NCBI GenBank assembly: GCA_031772625.1
Contig: CM062814.1
Span: 820,764,757-820,828,756 of the forward strand
Source: Pinus tabuliformis
Taxonomy: Eukaryota > Streptophyta > Pinopsida > Pinales > Pinaceae
Length of the DNA stretch: 64,000 nt
Reading direction: 5' to 3'
The notes under the pieces are model-generated. The model saw only the letters and a list, made by a program, of their open reading frames with translations, was not told the origin of the DNA and ran no database searches. Position 1 is the first letter of the stretch; every line of letters starts with the position of its first letter. The position numbers were made by a program, and so were the translations under genes. Shown one piece after another: positions 39,601 to 51,229 of this stretch.

Positions 39601-39880
39601 GAATTCTTCGGCCTCCGGCAACCAGACGACGACCGATCTGCACAAAAGTATAGAAAAACGGCATTACATCTCAGGAAACCCGGGGCCAGACGTTTGATTC
39701 ATGACATGAGAGAAATTCACAAATTAATAAATTACCGGCAGAAATCCTCTTGTGGCCATAAAAATTTATCTGATGCCGATCCAGCAACTGAAGAATCCCT
39801 GCCATGCATCCTATATGCCGCTTCTTTTCCAGCGCTGGAGTATCTTCACTAGATATGATCTGGTTATATTTTCCAGACAT
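36692..39880 (-). CDS. LNG-like: LONGIFOLIA-like TON1-recruiting-motif (TRM) protein, DUF4378, four exons
   Basis: The minus-strand gene has exons at 39736-39880, 37992-39637, 37634-37847 and 36692-37533. Its introns of 98, 144 and 100 bp have GT-AG ends, and the lengths sum to 949 codons. The predicted 948 residues carry an N-terminal HIGCMAGILQLLDRH segment (about 23-37), VARLMGLEEMP (265-275), QPSPVSVLDSSFY (638-650), a C-terminal DUF4378 domain (about 757-935) and an M2-like FRDLIDETVSEM (914-925). In Arabidopsis, LNG/TRM proteins are known to bring TON1 to cortical microtubules and promote polar cell elongation. An in-frame ATG at 39892 would add four residues; 39880 is chosen because relatives start MSxK. 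No disruption was seen, so it looks intact. It is the only clear host gene here, with higher GC than its surroundings. Confidence 0.9.
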
Positions 39881-39962
39881 TTTTCTTTCCATCTTCTATT
39901 GAATCAGCGTTCTAGGAGCTAGTAAATACGATTCAAAACAGATATATTTAGAACTTAAAAGA

Positions 39963-40121
39963 CTATGCGAGAATCATGGAGCAAAGCTCCCCAGGGAACC
40001 GCTGAGATTTTTGAGCTTTTCCCAGTAACTTCAACATGCATCCAGGCTTAGAGGATGGAACTACGGTCGGACATTTGCAGCCGCTTCTGATACAATGTGG
40101 ACATTGATCAGTGGCCGCCAT
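39963..40121 (-). CDS. Possible upstream ORF (52 aa, Cys-rich) in the 5' leader of the TRM gene
   Basis: The frame starts MAATDQCPHC, has a CPHC-IRSGCKC cysteine cluster and KPGCMLKLLGKAQKS, and stops 70 bp before the 39892 ATG. An in-frame upstream ATG (40223) would extend it. It could be a uORF that dampens translation of the main frame, part of a separate small gene, or chance. No homologue is recognised. Confidence 0.3.
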   Translation of the reverse strand: MAATDQCPHCIRSGCKCPTVVPSSKPGCMLKLLGKAQKSQRFPGELCSMILA

Positions 40122-41090
40122 TGTTAGTAGGGTGATTGTTTGGGAGTTGAATAAGAAACCCGCCGGGCTTAGGTTGAATAAAAAGTGAAATGTCGTTGCG
40201 AACAGAGCATTTTGAAGCTGCAATCAGTACAAGGCAGATCACGTACTGCACTCCGTGGCCACTGGCTACGCAAAGCTGACACCAGGCATCGAGTTTCTGC
40301 GAGACCACGTGAAAGCTTAGTTATGAGCAAAAAGACGTTGGAACCGGGCGGCCTCGGTATACAACGCCTATACGAATTACAATGGCCTGTTTAAGCATAA
40401 CGGTATCTACTCGGTATTAAATTTTATTTCTCCCGGAAATTCATGCCCTTTACGGAACGTTGCAGGTTGCAGCATCCTCCAGGAAAACCAATTATCTGAA
40501 AGCTAGGGCGCGCATTTTCTTTGCATATTACGGGATAAAGCAATGAGAAATTGCCGGAGTTATGTGGAAAACAGAGACATTACAGACATGAGCATTTGAG
40601 AATGTGTACTTGAACCCGTGAACGGTAGTGCTATTTCGATGCATTAGCAAATTTGAGTTTAAAAAAGGCCAGATTTAATATAAGCAGAAACCATACTGGT
40701 TTAGATAACTTCTAAGCACAGGTTTTAAACTTTTCTAAATTCAGAGAAACAGGAGGAAAAATAAAAATTTGAATAACCTGCCGTTTATAGCTTTCGATCG
40801 CTTTCCCAATAAATGATCTAATCGGACAAACATAGTCTCAAACGTTCTGAGTGGATTGTGCCCACTGAAGAATTTGCAGACTGATCTTTTTCCTTTGATT
40901 TTTCATCGCAGCTCACAGTCGGATGAGACAAAACAGTGAACACGCTTTTCCACAAAACAAAACGCGATGGTTAATGAGTCATTATAATATTGAAAAACGT
41001 GGTCTTCCACGACTGTTAGATAAAACAAACTATGAGCAGATCCGTATTTTAATGTGATTGTGTTGGCTATTGATACTCTGCCAAAATATA

Positions 41091-41540
41091 AATTCTCTGT
41101 TTTCGTGTTGGCCGGAACAGGACAGCTGCCAGTGTTGCTGCAACTTGTTATCGTCCCGCTATAAGCGCCGGGAAGGAATAAGCTAATTTGAAGATAACAG
41201 TGATTTTTTTTCGTCGATATTGGGTAGAAATTTATAGTGAAGATTTATATGCTGTATCCATATTTTTTGTTTGCATTCTAATACAATTCAAAACTTCGGA
41301 CTTTACAAAAAAATGCCTAAATTATCTGTTTTGTTTTTGGCCGCAACAGGACGGCTGCCACAGTGCTGCTGCAACTTTTTCTGTCCAGCAGCAGTGAGAG
41401 CAACCTAATCTGTCCGGCGATAACTGCTCAGTAACGAGTAAGTCAATTCGTATGTAAAATTTTAATATGAGAGCAAAACTTTATATGCCTTTTAATACAA
41501 TTTGAACCAAATTAAAACTTAGGGATTTGTATTTTTTTTC
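41091..41540. repeat. 229-bp tandem duplication upstream of the TRM gene
   Basis: Copies start at 41091 and 41320. Both contain TCTGTTTT, GGCCGxAACAGGACxGCTGCCA, GCTGCTGCAAC (or GTTGCTGCAAC), and later TTTATATGC and TAATACAATT. The copies are clearly diverged. The segment lies about 1 kb beyond the gene's 5' end, so it may touch the promoter. Confidence 0.75.
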
Positions 41541-42589
41541 CAAAAAAGCGAATCAGAGAGAAACGATTTGAATATGTCGACTTCGACTCCCAGAAACGGT
41601 GTTGTTGGGGCCGCCATTATTAAATGTAAGCAGAGGGCCCTACATTGTCTGAGTGGAAGCCAATGATGACTGGCAGTTACCAATAGGTAACAGCCAACAG
41701 AGGGTCACAGTGATAACATCATGTGCAGGTGCCAGAGATTGCCATATTCTTTCATGATGGAAAGCAATGACATGCTTCTCTCTTTATTCCACGGAATTAT
41801 ACCCATGGGACCCTGCACAGCAACCCACTGTAATCCCAACAATTAGTGTTCTTAAACTGTATTTAATTCATGGTCTGCCGACGATACATTCAGAGTCCAA
41901 TCCATTAATCTTTGATCTAGCCCAGTTATTAAGCTTACAGTGGTGAAATCCAGAAGGACAAAAGCATACTGTTGTCACGTTAGTGGAGGGCCAGAGGTTG
42001 CAGTGTGGGGCTTTTGTTTCTTTCAGTGTCCTAGATATTTGGGAAAGTGATTTCCTGGACATTATAAGAAGTGGATTGTGCATGGGGTTCTGGTGGGTGG
42101 AGGGTTACTTTCAAGTTTCTATCTTGTCAAGTCAATGTGTTTAAACAAGTTAAAGTTTTCAAAGTAGTTAAGTGGAGGGCCTTGCAGGCAGGGTGAGGGT
42201 CACTAATTTTTCCTTTTCCCTCGTTAGGACATCCATGTCATTTGGTAAAGCAGCAATCTTACCTAAGACCGCCATTGTTGTTTTTGAAGAGTGGAGACCA
42301 AATGCCATTGTCTGCGTAAGATGCTTGTAACTTAAAAAAAAGGAAGACCGCGTTAATAACCACTCCTACCAAAATTTCAAAAGTGATCCCTCTACAAGTT
42401 TTCATTTCAATGTGACTTAATGAATTTTGAGATAAAATATGCAAATTATTGCAATATGTCTTTATTTATGTCGTTGAACGACCTTAACAGATAAACCATG
42501 AAATGGCGTCAGAGCCACACATGTCCTCATCATTGGTTTTTCCATCTCATCTTATCTTATTATTTATTAAGTTTAGATGTCATTCTCAT
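41541..42589. other. Intergenic, moderate GC, no gene seen
   Basis: Short frames only, none with recognisable motifs. GGCCGCCATT near 41.61 kb and GACCGCCATT near 42.27 kb are not part of a visible repeat. Confidence 0.5.
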
Positions 42590-43290
42590 AATATTTGTTT
42601 CCTAATTTCATAATATGTATAAAATATTGTATTAATTTTATATAAAATTTGAATTTGGTTAAACTTTATATAAAATGGACATAAAATTTGTGGTCAATGG
42701 ATAATATTTGTTTCCTAATCTTCTCTACATATAAGTATAAAATATTGTATTAATTTTATATAAAATTTGAATTTGGCTTAACCTTATATGAAATGGACAT
42801 AAAATTGAGGGTCAATGGATAATATTTGTTTCTTAATCTTCTCTACATATACATACAAAATATTGTATTAATTTTATATAAAATTTGAATTTGGCTTAAC
42901 CTTATATGCAATGGACATAAAATTAAGGTTCAGTGGATAATATTTGTTTCTTAATCTTCTCTACATATAGGTACAAAATATTGTATTAATTTTATATAAA
43001 ATTTGAATTTGGCTTAACCTTATATGAAATGGACGTAAAATTGAGGGTCAATGGATAATATTTGTTTCCTAATCTTCTCTACATATAAGTACAAAATATT
43101 GTATTAATTTTATACAAAATTTGAATTTGGCTTAACCTTATATCAAACGGACATAAAATTGAGGGTCAATGGATAATATTTGTTTCTTAATCTTCTCCAC
43201 ATATACGTACAAAATATTGTATTAATTTTATATAAAATTTGAATTTGGCTTAACCTTATATGAAATGAACATAAAATTGAGGGTATTTTG
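42590..43290. repeat. Minisatellite, six copies of a 118-bp AT-rich unit
   Basis: Unit starts (AATATTTGTTTC) lie at 42590, 42702, 42821, 42939, 43057 and 43175, so spacing settles at 118-119 bp. Each unit holds TTAATCTTCTCTACATATA, AATATTGTATTAATTTT, TTTGAATTTGGCTTAACC and ATGGACATAAAATTGAGGG. The inner copies differ at only a few positions; the first is most diverged. Confidence 0.93.
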
Positions 43291-45449
43291 GTATGTAATT
43301 AATATAATATTAATATCAATATCAATTTCATAAAATAATTATAATAATAAAATATAAATTTTATATTTTTGTATATATATTAAATAGATAAGTTAATTTT
43401 ATATGAATTTCTCATATAAAACACATCATGTTATCAAATCAATTATGGTTTAACATTCCAATCACATTAAATAATATATATATGTTTTCATCAAACACTT
43501 AATGTTACCAAAACAATTATTATTTAGCACTTTAATTACATCAAATAATTTGGAACTAAAGTTTTAAATAATATTATCACATCAAATACCATATATTATT
43601 TTATTAAAAAGGTTTTTTAACGAACATTCAACATTATTTTAAATACCATATATTATTTATTAAAGAAATTTTTTAATGAATATTTAATATTAGTTTAATA
43701 AGTTTTTAAAGTTAAAAGGACAACATTAATTTCAATTTCACTATAAATTAAATTATCTTTGTTAAATTTCAGTGTAAGTTAAATTATCATTGTTAAAGAG
43801 CCTTAAATAAAAATATTCAGATTAATAATGATATGTTTGACCCCACAGAACCCTTTCCACTTCCATCCCCACACATATATATATATTTCTTAAACAAATT
43901 TAATTATTATTCGGGGGATAATTATTACAAAGATAAATGAGACATTTTTCATGAAATTCAACAAGGATCCATGACAATGGTGGAATTTGACTGATTGAGC
44001 CAAAGTGGTAACCTTTATAAATAGGTTGAGAGAGTATATTAAGACAAAACTTAGATTGTTGGTTCCTAAAACCTTTGTAGATATAGGGTACAAGGCCAAG
44101 TTGTGTGAAGTAGATTTAGTTGAAACATTGAAAGTCGTAAAGTAGATTAAAAGAGAAGATATATGATCAAAGAAAATGTAGAAAGAAAATAAAACACCAA
44201 AATCTCAACTTTCCTCACCTTGAGAGAAAAATTATAGAAAAGAACAATTATTTTAGAACTAAAAAAACTCCTTGTAGGGAAAAACTCAACTTACAAAAGT
44301 AAGAAACCTAACACTTCTACTAAACTAAATTTTATCTCTCATAGATCAATGGATCAAATCTCAAACTCACCTCTGCCTTAGGAGAAATGCCAAGTCTAAA
44401 TAGTAAGAATTAGCCAAAATCAACAAATACAATGGCTTATTATTAAATACAATGTAAACTACAATAGTATAAGTATTTACTATGAAATAATAATAATAAT
44501 CACCATGTTCCCTTCACATTGAGAGTCCCTATCCCCATTTTTTAGAGGAATGAAATTATTAATACTTGACAATAATTTCTATAATTTAGATAAGCAAACC
44601 ACAAACATATATGACATGCATTTTCACCAAATACTGGTTCATTAACGAAATCATCATATGAAGCATCATAATTTATCCAATTTCTCTCTTTAATTCCATA
44701 AATTTTCTATGCAATATTCTCATAGTTCAACTAACAAATTCAACATATATTTATTAAGCATCCCAAACATCAATGCATCATTGCTTCCCTTAGTTTTGAC
44801 TCTTGACTTATAATATGTTAAATAATGTATTATACATATGATAGTAGTTAACCCATGTGGTATGAGTGAAATATCACCACATATAATTAATGTAAATGCA
44901 CTGGAAATATTCCTAGTAGGGAGCTCACGGAAGAGGCTTGATAACTGAATATCTATAAATCCCATTATGGGATATGATTGTGATGTGGTTGTTATGTTTC
45001 TATCATGTGCTTATATTATGTAAAAGCATGAAGAAAAATGAAACTCTAATAATGTAATATCTAAAAAATGGATTTAGGTGCAACCTTTCTTTCCTATGCT
45101 TCCTTATTCATCTTTTCCATCAATCTTTCACTTGTGTCGTACTTTGACATTTTTCTCATGCCTCTTAAGAATGATGAATTATCTATGCAAGGAATGTAAG
45201 TACTATGCAAATTATTTGGGGGAGACCATTATTCATCATTACCTTTGAAGCATTCTTTCATTTTCCAAAACAAAATTCCTCTCCTACAAGCATTTTCTAT
45301 TCTTTCATTCAAATGTTCTTCCTCTCCTTATTCATGAAGAAACATGTGTGAAACCATGGATGTGATGACTTTAAAGGAAAAATAACCCTATGAATTTATA
45401 TTTAGAAGTGTTAAAAGTATGTGTTCATCGATGGGTGCAAGAAGAATGC
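43291..45449. other. Intergenic, AT-rich, no gene seen
   Basis: No frame has recognisable motifs. There are short AT runs near 43.88 kb and nothing else that stands out. Confidence 0.5.
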
Positions 45450-46237
45450 TAAAAGTGTAGAGACTTTGGAGCCAATTCTAGTTTATAAGATTATCTTAGT
45501 GGTTCTTGGAACTTACTTAGATGGATATAGCTCAGAAAGAGCTTTCCAGCGGTATATTGAAGTCTGAAAAACACCTCATAGATTGAATGTTATTGACAAT
45601 CAAATTTATGAAGTTAAAAGCTAAAGGTTAGAGGCCCCACAACAAAATCAGTACATAGATGGTAGCCATGTAGGCGAGCGTAGACCCCGGGTACAAATAA
45701 AAGCTTAGGATGGATAATATTGAGATGATGTGGAAAACAAATCAACCCAAACCTCATAATCTTGGAAGGCGGGGACCTCAGAAGAAATGGAGTATGAGAA
45801 TGTTCATTTTCTCTGAGCGTAGACCCCATAAAGGCGATCTCAGAAGAAACCCCTCAGGGATTTCTCTGAGACACACCTTTGAGTTCTCACTAGGATCTGT
45901 AGAGGTGATTTATCACTGAGATTTACAATAGGCTTGAATTCGATGCTTTTTACATTAACGAATAAATTTAGAGAAAAACCAAGGTAAAGACCCTGTTTCT
46001 ATCGTATTGGTGACTTGGAGACACATGGTACAAATTGATTGGCCAAAGGAGACACGGTGGTAGTATGATGCCAACATTGTAGGTTTTAAACATGTACAGA
46101 AATTACCTGCAAACGAATTTTTAAAAACAGAAAATATACAATGGAAAGAAACACAAAACCAATACACAGAGATTTTCCCCTGGATCCCAAAACCGGGACT
46201 ACAAGATTGATTTTCATTATTTTCCTTTCAATGTTAC

Positions 46238-46239
<2 letters not shown>

Positions 46240-46270
<31 letters not shown>
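46240..46270. repeat. (AC)n microsatellite
   Basis: About 15 AC units. Confidence 0.95.
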
Positions 46271-46274
<4 letters not shown>

Positions 46275-46439
46275 TGAAGCATTCACAAACCCCAATCCAT
46301 TAACCCTAGATTAGAACATAACCATAGTTCCCTTGACTGGATCTACAAAATACCATGGGCATAAAACCATTGTGCCCAAACCATGTGCAAAACCCATGCA
46401 CAAACCCATGTGTAAAAAACACGCATAGAACCATAGGTA

Positions 46440-47030
46440 GGTCTGCCCACCTAATATAGGGTCCAAAAAAAAAATTCCTAGGGCACTGCCCCGGACCCCA
46501 TGCAAGGGGGTCATTTCCCCCTTCAAACCCCCTGACAAGGGGGGTTGCACCCCCCTGTGACCCCCCTACTACGCCCAACACATGGGGGCTTCACTCAATG
46601 AACCTCTGATATAGCATGTGCGTTCATGACATACTAAAGAATACCCTTAATTTGGCTACATATTGGAAAATACCTGTAAAAATCGCATTATTTAACCCCC
46701 TACCAATACAACCCAATACACCTTTCCAATTTAAAAAACCCCCACTTTCACTAGATATTGTAGGTATCCATTTTTTCATTAACATTTTTTATACCCCTTT
46801 ATATTTTTCATTAAATTTGAGCTTCACTCTTTATACCTACTAATATAAAAATCCTTTACCCCTTATTATATGCTAAATATATTATGTCATTTTTCTTGAA
46901 TATATATCCCCCAATATGAATGCACGTGGTATGGTATTGCTCCCCAAGCGAAGCCCCCGTGGCCTAGTGCATCAAACAGGGGGGACTGTCACCCCCCCTG
47001 TGACCCCCCCGCGCGTGCGACTAGTCGTGG
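46440..47030. repeat. C/G-run clusters (46440-46590 and 46930-47030)
   Basis: Two blocks rich in runs of five or more C or G, such as GGGGGGTTGCACCCCCC and CACCCCCCCTGTGACCCCCC, sit in otherwise AT-rich DNA. CCCCCCTGTGACCCCCC occurs in both. The runs can pair with each other or form quadruplexes. Confidence 0.7.
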
Positions 47031-48952
47031 AAAGAATATACACACACCCAACAAACATCATGCGGGCCAATCAAAGCGAGACAGGTCACGTGCACATTCA
47101 ACATTTTTGGGTGCCCAAATGGGCTAAAAATGGGCGACACGTAGCACCACTCAGTGAGTGACACATGGCATCCTTGAAGAGGTGGCATAAAGCTAGAAGA
47201 AACATGTGGCATCATTGTTGTAGTGAAACATCACTCCAGAAGAAACTTCCCTAGAAGAAAATCCTCAAAAGTTTTTTCGAGAATGTACAGGAATTAAACT
47301 CTGATACTTAGTGACAGTGAGGTGGCAGAAAAACAATCTTGGGAAAAACATGATTGGTATGCATGTTAAGCAGGTGGTCCCCAGGGATAAGTCATCTTAG
47401 AGGAAACTCGCCCTAGAAGAAACCTCCTCGAAATAAATGATCTTGGAAGTTTCCCTGAGAGTCTCCAATGGAAAATTTTGAGATTGGTGACATAAGACAA
47501 AAGTCAAGAAATAGTAAAATTGGTGACAACTGACAGTAAAATATTCATTCCGAGAATGAGGTGGAAAACAGATCATCTCATGTGATTGCCCCATGTAGAT
47601 AGGTCATTCTTGGCAGTTATTTGATTGGTTGCAACATCAGGCAGCTGGACCCACATGAACACATTCTCTGAAGAAACGTTCTCGGTGATAATGTAAGGTT
47701 TCTCCACTAAGCTTTTCCCAAGAAAGTATTCACCGAAAAAATAAACACCAAGAGTTATAGTTCGAGACCAGGATGAGTTTCTATGGTGACATTGTGACCA
47801 TATGCACGCAGGTTTTATGAATGATGTTGAAAGCCCTCGAGGTTAAGAATAATGGGCCCAATCGATGGTTGTATGTGGTGGTTCTATGGGAAAATCACTT
47901 GAGCTCAAAGACAAGTCTACAATCTTGATTTAGCGCCTATGGGCCTATACAAAGGACTCCATGCATGGGACAACTTCTTGAATTTGCGTTTATGCCAAAA
48001 TTTGGTGTTTTGGAGTTAAAACAATGGAGGGCTAAAAGGCATGAACTAGTTGGCAATTTTATTGGCAGAATGGACATTTTTGGAGGATGATTTGGTTGAA
48101 TTTCTAAGTTTGGAGGTTAGTCAAATTTAGAAAAACTTATGCTAAATCCTGTAACTTACCAAAATGGAGAAAAACTGTAGATAAGTGCAGTTTTTCTTGT
48201 AGAAATAGGTAAGCAGAGTTTTAAGACTTATTGTGGACATCAAGAGGACATTCCATAAATAGATAAACAAGAATTTAATAAGATCAAATTCTATGAAAGG
48301 TTAAATTTAGTTGCAAGGTGACTAAGTTTTAAAACCAGAAATATTAGTCCAAATTATATATAAGCATAATCGAATTTGCAAGATGAGTGAATTTGTGTTA
48401 GTTGTGTTGGTGAATGTTGATGGGTTAATCAATGGTCAAATACTATTGAAGGTGATTGTCGTGTGTGATTAAGGAAAAATTTATTGTTTGTGAAAGGAAG
48501 TGCCCTTCATGATTTGAGTTTAAAAATTGTATGAAAGATAAATCATTGAGGTCAGGAAAGTAGTAGCTTGAAAAACATGGGTTGTAGCTCCTTCCAGTGG
48601 TGGCTAGTAAATAGTTAGGGGTTAGAGATCCTTTCAATGGTAGTTGATAAACTAGGGGTTGTAGCTCCTTTCAGTTGTATTTGATAAATTAGGGAGTAGT
48701 AGTTTCCTCCTAGTTGCAGCCAGAGAAATTTGTAACAACAAGTAGAATCTTGCCTTTGTGAAGTAATTCAATAAATTTTTGAAGAATTTATGTGTTTTAT
48801 CTGTTCGTCTAAAAATTGATTCTTATGATGTTCATGTGACCGATTGTTGAAGTATTTATTGTTTCCTAGTATCTTTAATAGTGAAAGAATTTTTTAAATT
48901 TCTCCAATACTGATTCACCCCCTCTCTTAGTGTTGTCCTTATTTCTAACAAG

Positions 48953-50180
48953 AAGAGATTGTGGAGACTAAGAGAATTGCTATTGAGTATAGAAGAGGAA
49001 CTAGGATGGTTTTAATGGGGGAGTCCTCATTGGAATGTCCACAAAGCCCAAAGTAAACACCTCTAAAATCAACACCCTTGTTAGTGTTTGGGTAAACATG
49101 TGAAGCTAGGTTACATTTTTGTGAGAAATGCCCCCGAAAAATTCATAATCCAATTTTTTTCCAAACAAAAAAAAAATGGCCGATTATTAACATTTATTTG
49201 GCCGAACTATTATATAAAAGTTTATCCAAACAATTGCCTATTTATATTAACGTTGACCATTAGATAGGATTTTTGCCAGAGGTGGAAAAATCAGCAATAA
49301 ATTTGTTCGGTCGAAAAAAAAATTCGGATGAAGTATTTATTCGACCGAAAAATCATTTATATATATGATGACCTTGAGGCTGTTGCAGATTTTTCTGCTT
49401 TGTTAGTTCATTGGTTTGCATCTTTGTTCAGGAGGAATGGATTTGGAATCCCTGTGTGCATGGGTCTTGTTCGTTGGTGTTCCCGTCGGTGTGTGTATGT
49501 CCATGTGTGCATGAGTCTTGTTCCCTTCGGTGCATGTATGTCCCTATGTGCATGAGTCTTGTTCCCGTTGGTGTACGTACGTCCCTGTGTGCATGTGTCT
49601 TCTTCGTTGTTGTTATTCACTGGTTTTTAAATTTGCTTTTGTTTTTAATTTTGTTTTGGTTTTTTGCAAGATTTGTTGCACTAGAGGAGTTCTTGCAGGA
49701 TTCGTTACTTCCAAGATCCCCACTGGAGGATTTTTTTTAGCCTCCTCATCCGGACTGCACAATAGACCACACAATAGCTAAATTCTAGTTATGTTTTATT
49801 TAGTTTTTTCTCACTTGATCCATTTCCATAGAAAAAGTTGTATGGGCTCTTTTAACCTGCCGTCTATCCATTGATTCCTTTGAGCATGCAAATAAAATGT
49901 TAATAAAACCTTCCAATGTACCTTAAATTTGTTCATTTTCATTCATTATTTATGTAATTACAGTATCGGTGAATTAAGGCTTGTAGTACTATTTAACTTA
50001 TTTTTAAGTAATTCTGACAAATGGTTGTATTTTACAAATTAGTAGTTGAAGTTCTTACTGGATGTATCCTGGAACATAATTAGTTAAGGGATAATTTTCT
50101 TTATTTTAGACAATTTAGTCTCATAAGGAGTCCAAAGATATGTTATTCTGACTGGTCTTAGTTTACTCGCTCATCTTCTG
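48953..50180. other. Intergenic; 41-bp tandem repeats at 49459-49600
   Basis: I see no gene. Repeats of CATGAGTCTTGTTCCCGTTGG type start at 49459, 49510, 49551 and 49592 (partial) and create shadow frames rich in Val/Cys. An inverted pair TTCGGTCGAA (49306) and TTCGACCGAA (49340) makes a small hairpin. Confidence 0.6.
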
Positions 50181-50185
50181 AATTA

Positions 50186-51085
50186 TGTAGAAAATATGCT
50201 ATGTAGGTTAACCCAATAATGCAATATTAATCAAAGCAGAATACTATAACCTACTTCTACTATCAATTTGCGTAAGCTTAAAGATCGAGCTGAACGATAT
50301 AACCAGAAGAAGAAGAGTCAATGTACAATACACATGAAAATACTTTGGGGAAAGCCTCAGCTAAAAACCCCACTATCTATATTATCATACAAGGTGGAAA
50401 TACATAGGAATTATACAAAGCCTTAGCTCTCACAGCTAGCCAACTCTTAGTACAATCCTCACAGATGCTCACTGACAATCTTGTATTCTCTCAAGCCTTC
50501 CTCTCTTCCCTCCAAGCTCCTATTTCCTTGCGTTGTTCCTCTGGGATGATTCACCTTCAACCAAGTGGAACATTGATCTCACACACTATTAGAACTGCGT
50601 AATCCTCAAGGAATGATACCTTGATTGCATGCATTATTTTTCTTTATAAGAAAACACATTCAACTGATAGTACACTATCATTGACTTTAATCTCAACTGG
50701 GTCTTTCTCATAATAGACATGCATGAGTTTCTGATGAGGGAATCTTCAGTTAACTGGAGTACACTAGTTGAGTGCATGCATGCATCAACTGACTCTTAAC
50801 TCTCTATTAGTTCCTCAAACAATTTGGAACTAATTTAACTAGACTTAACTCAGTAAACTGAGTTAACTAATTACAACTCAAATATAACTCAATCTTATCT
50901 CCTTAATTTAAGGGATAACTCTTGCATGACTTTAGAAAGACTTCTAACTTGAATTTCTCCAACTAATCAATTAAAAATGAATTAATCAATTATTTCCAAG
51001 TAGCTATTAAGACTAAATTCGATTTTAATTCACAATTTAATTCAAGGACAAATTAAATTGGAATATTCTTGTTACCACATTTCAA
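50186..51085 (-). repeat. 3' LTR (element sense) of copia element 2
   Basis: It begins TGTAGAAAATATGC on the plus strand and ends at CACATTTCAA beside CTCCCTCTC (51086-51094), the purine tract in element sense, as in copia element 1. Confidence 0.9.
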
Positions 51086-51229
51086 CTCCCTCTCAACAAG
51101 AAAGGGATTATCTGCCACCCTGATCTTGTCTCTATGGAACTCGAATTTACACTTTGACAATGCCTTTGTCAAAATGTCATCATCTTGCTCCTTTATCAAA
51201 ATATACTACAACAACATGATACTCCCATC

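Larger units (their letters stand above)
45450..48952. repeat. LTR-like non-coding region with repeated AGAAGAAAC motif
   Basis: There is no ORF. The stretch is less AT-rich and carries many copies of a (C/T)AGAAGAAAC motif at 45.78-45.85 and 47.20-47.70 kb. The right end has AATAAA (48770) and then CACCCCCTCTCTTAGTG with CTAACA at 48952, resembling the 3' end of a copia LTR. The left end GGATATAGCTCAGAAAGAGC is also of a repeat-like type. It is probably an old LTR or LTR pair with later insertions. Limits and family are uncertain. Confidence 0.4.

Noticed and set aside
42590-43290. Regular direct repeats suggesting a CRISPR array
   Set aside because: The whole unit repeats with no unique spacers, and the context is plant nuclear DNA.
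49306-49349. Small hairpin as a terminator or miRNA
   Set aside because: Ten-base stem in AT-rich DNA with no transcript context.
49328-49781. Three overlapping plus-strand frames rich in Cys/Val
   Set aside because: They arise from the 41-bp tandem repeats and have no motif.
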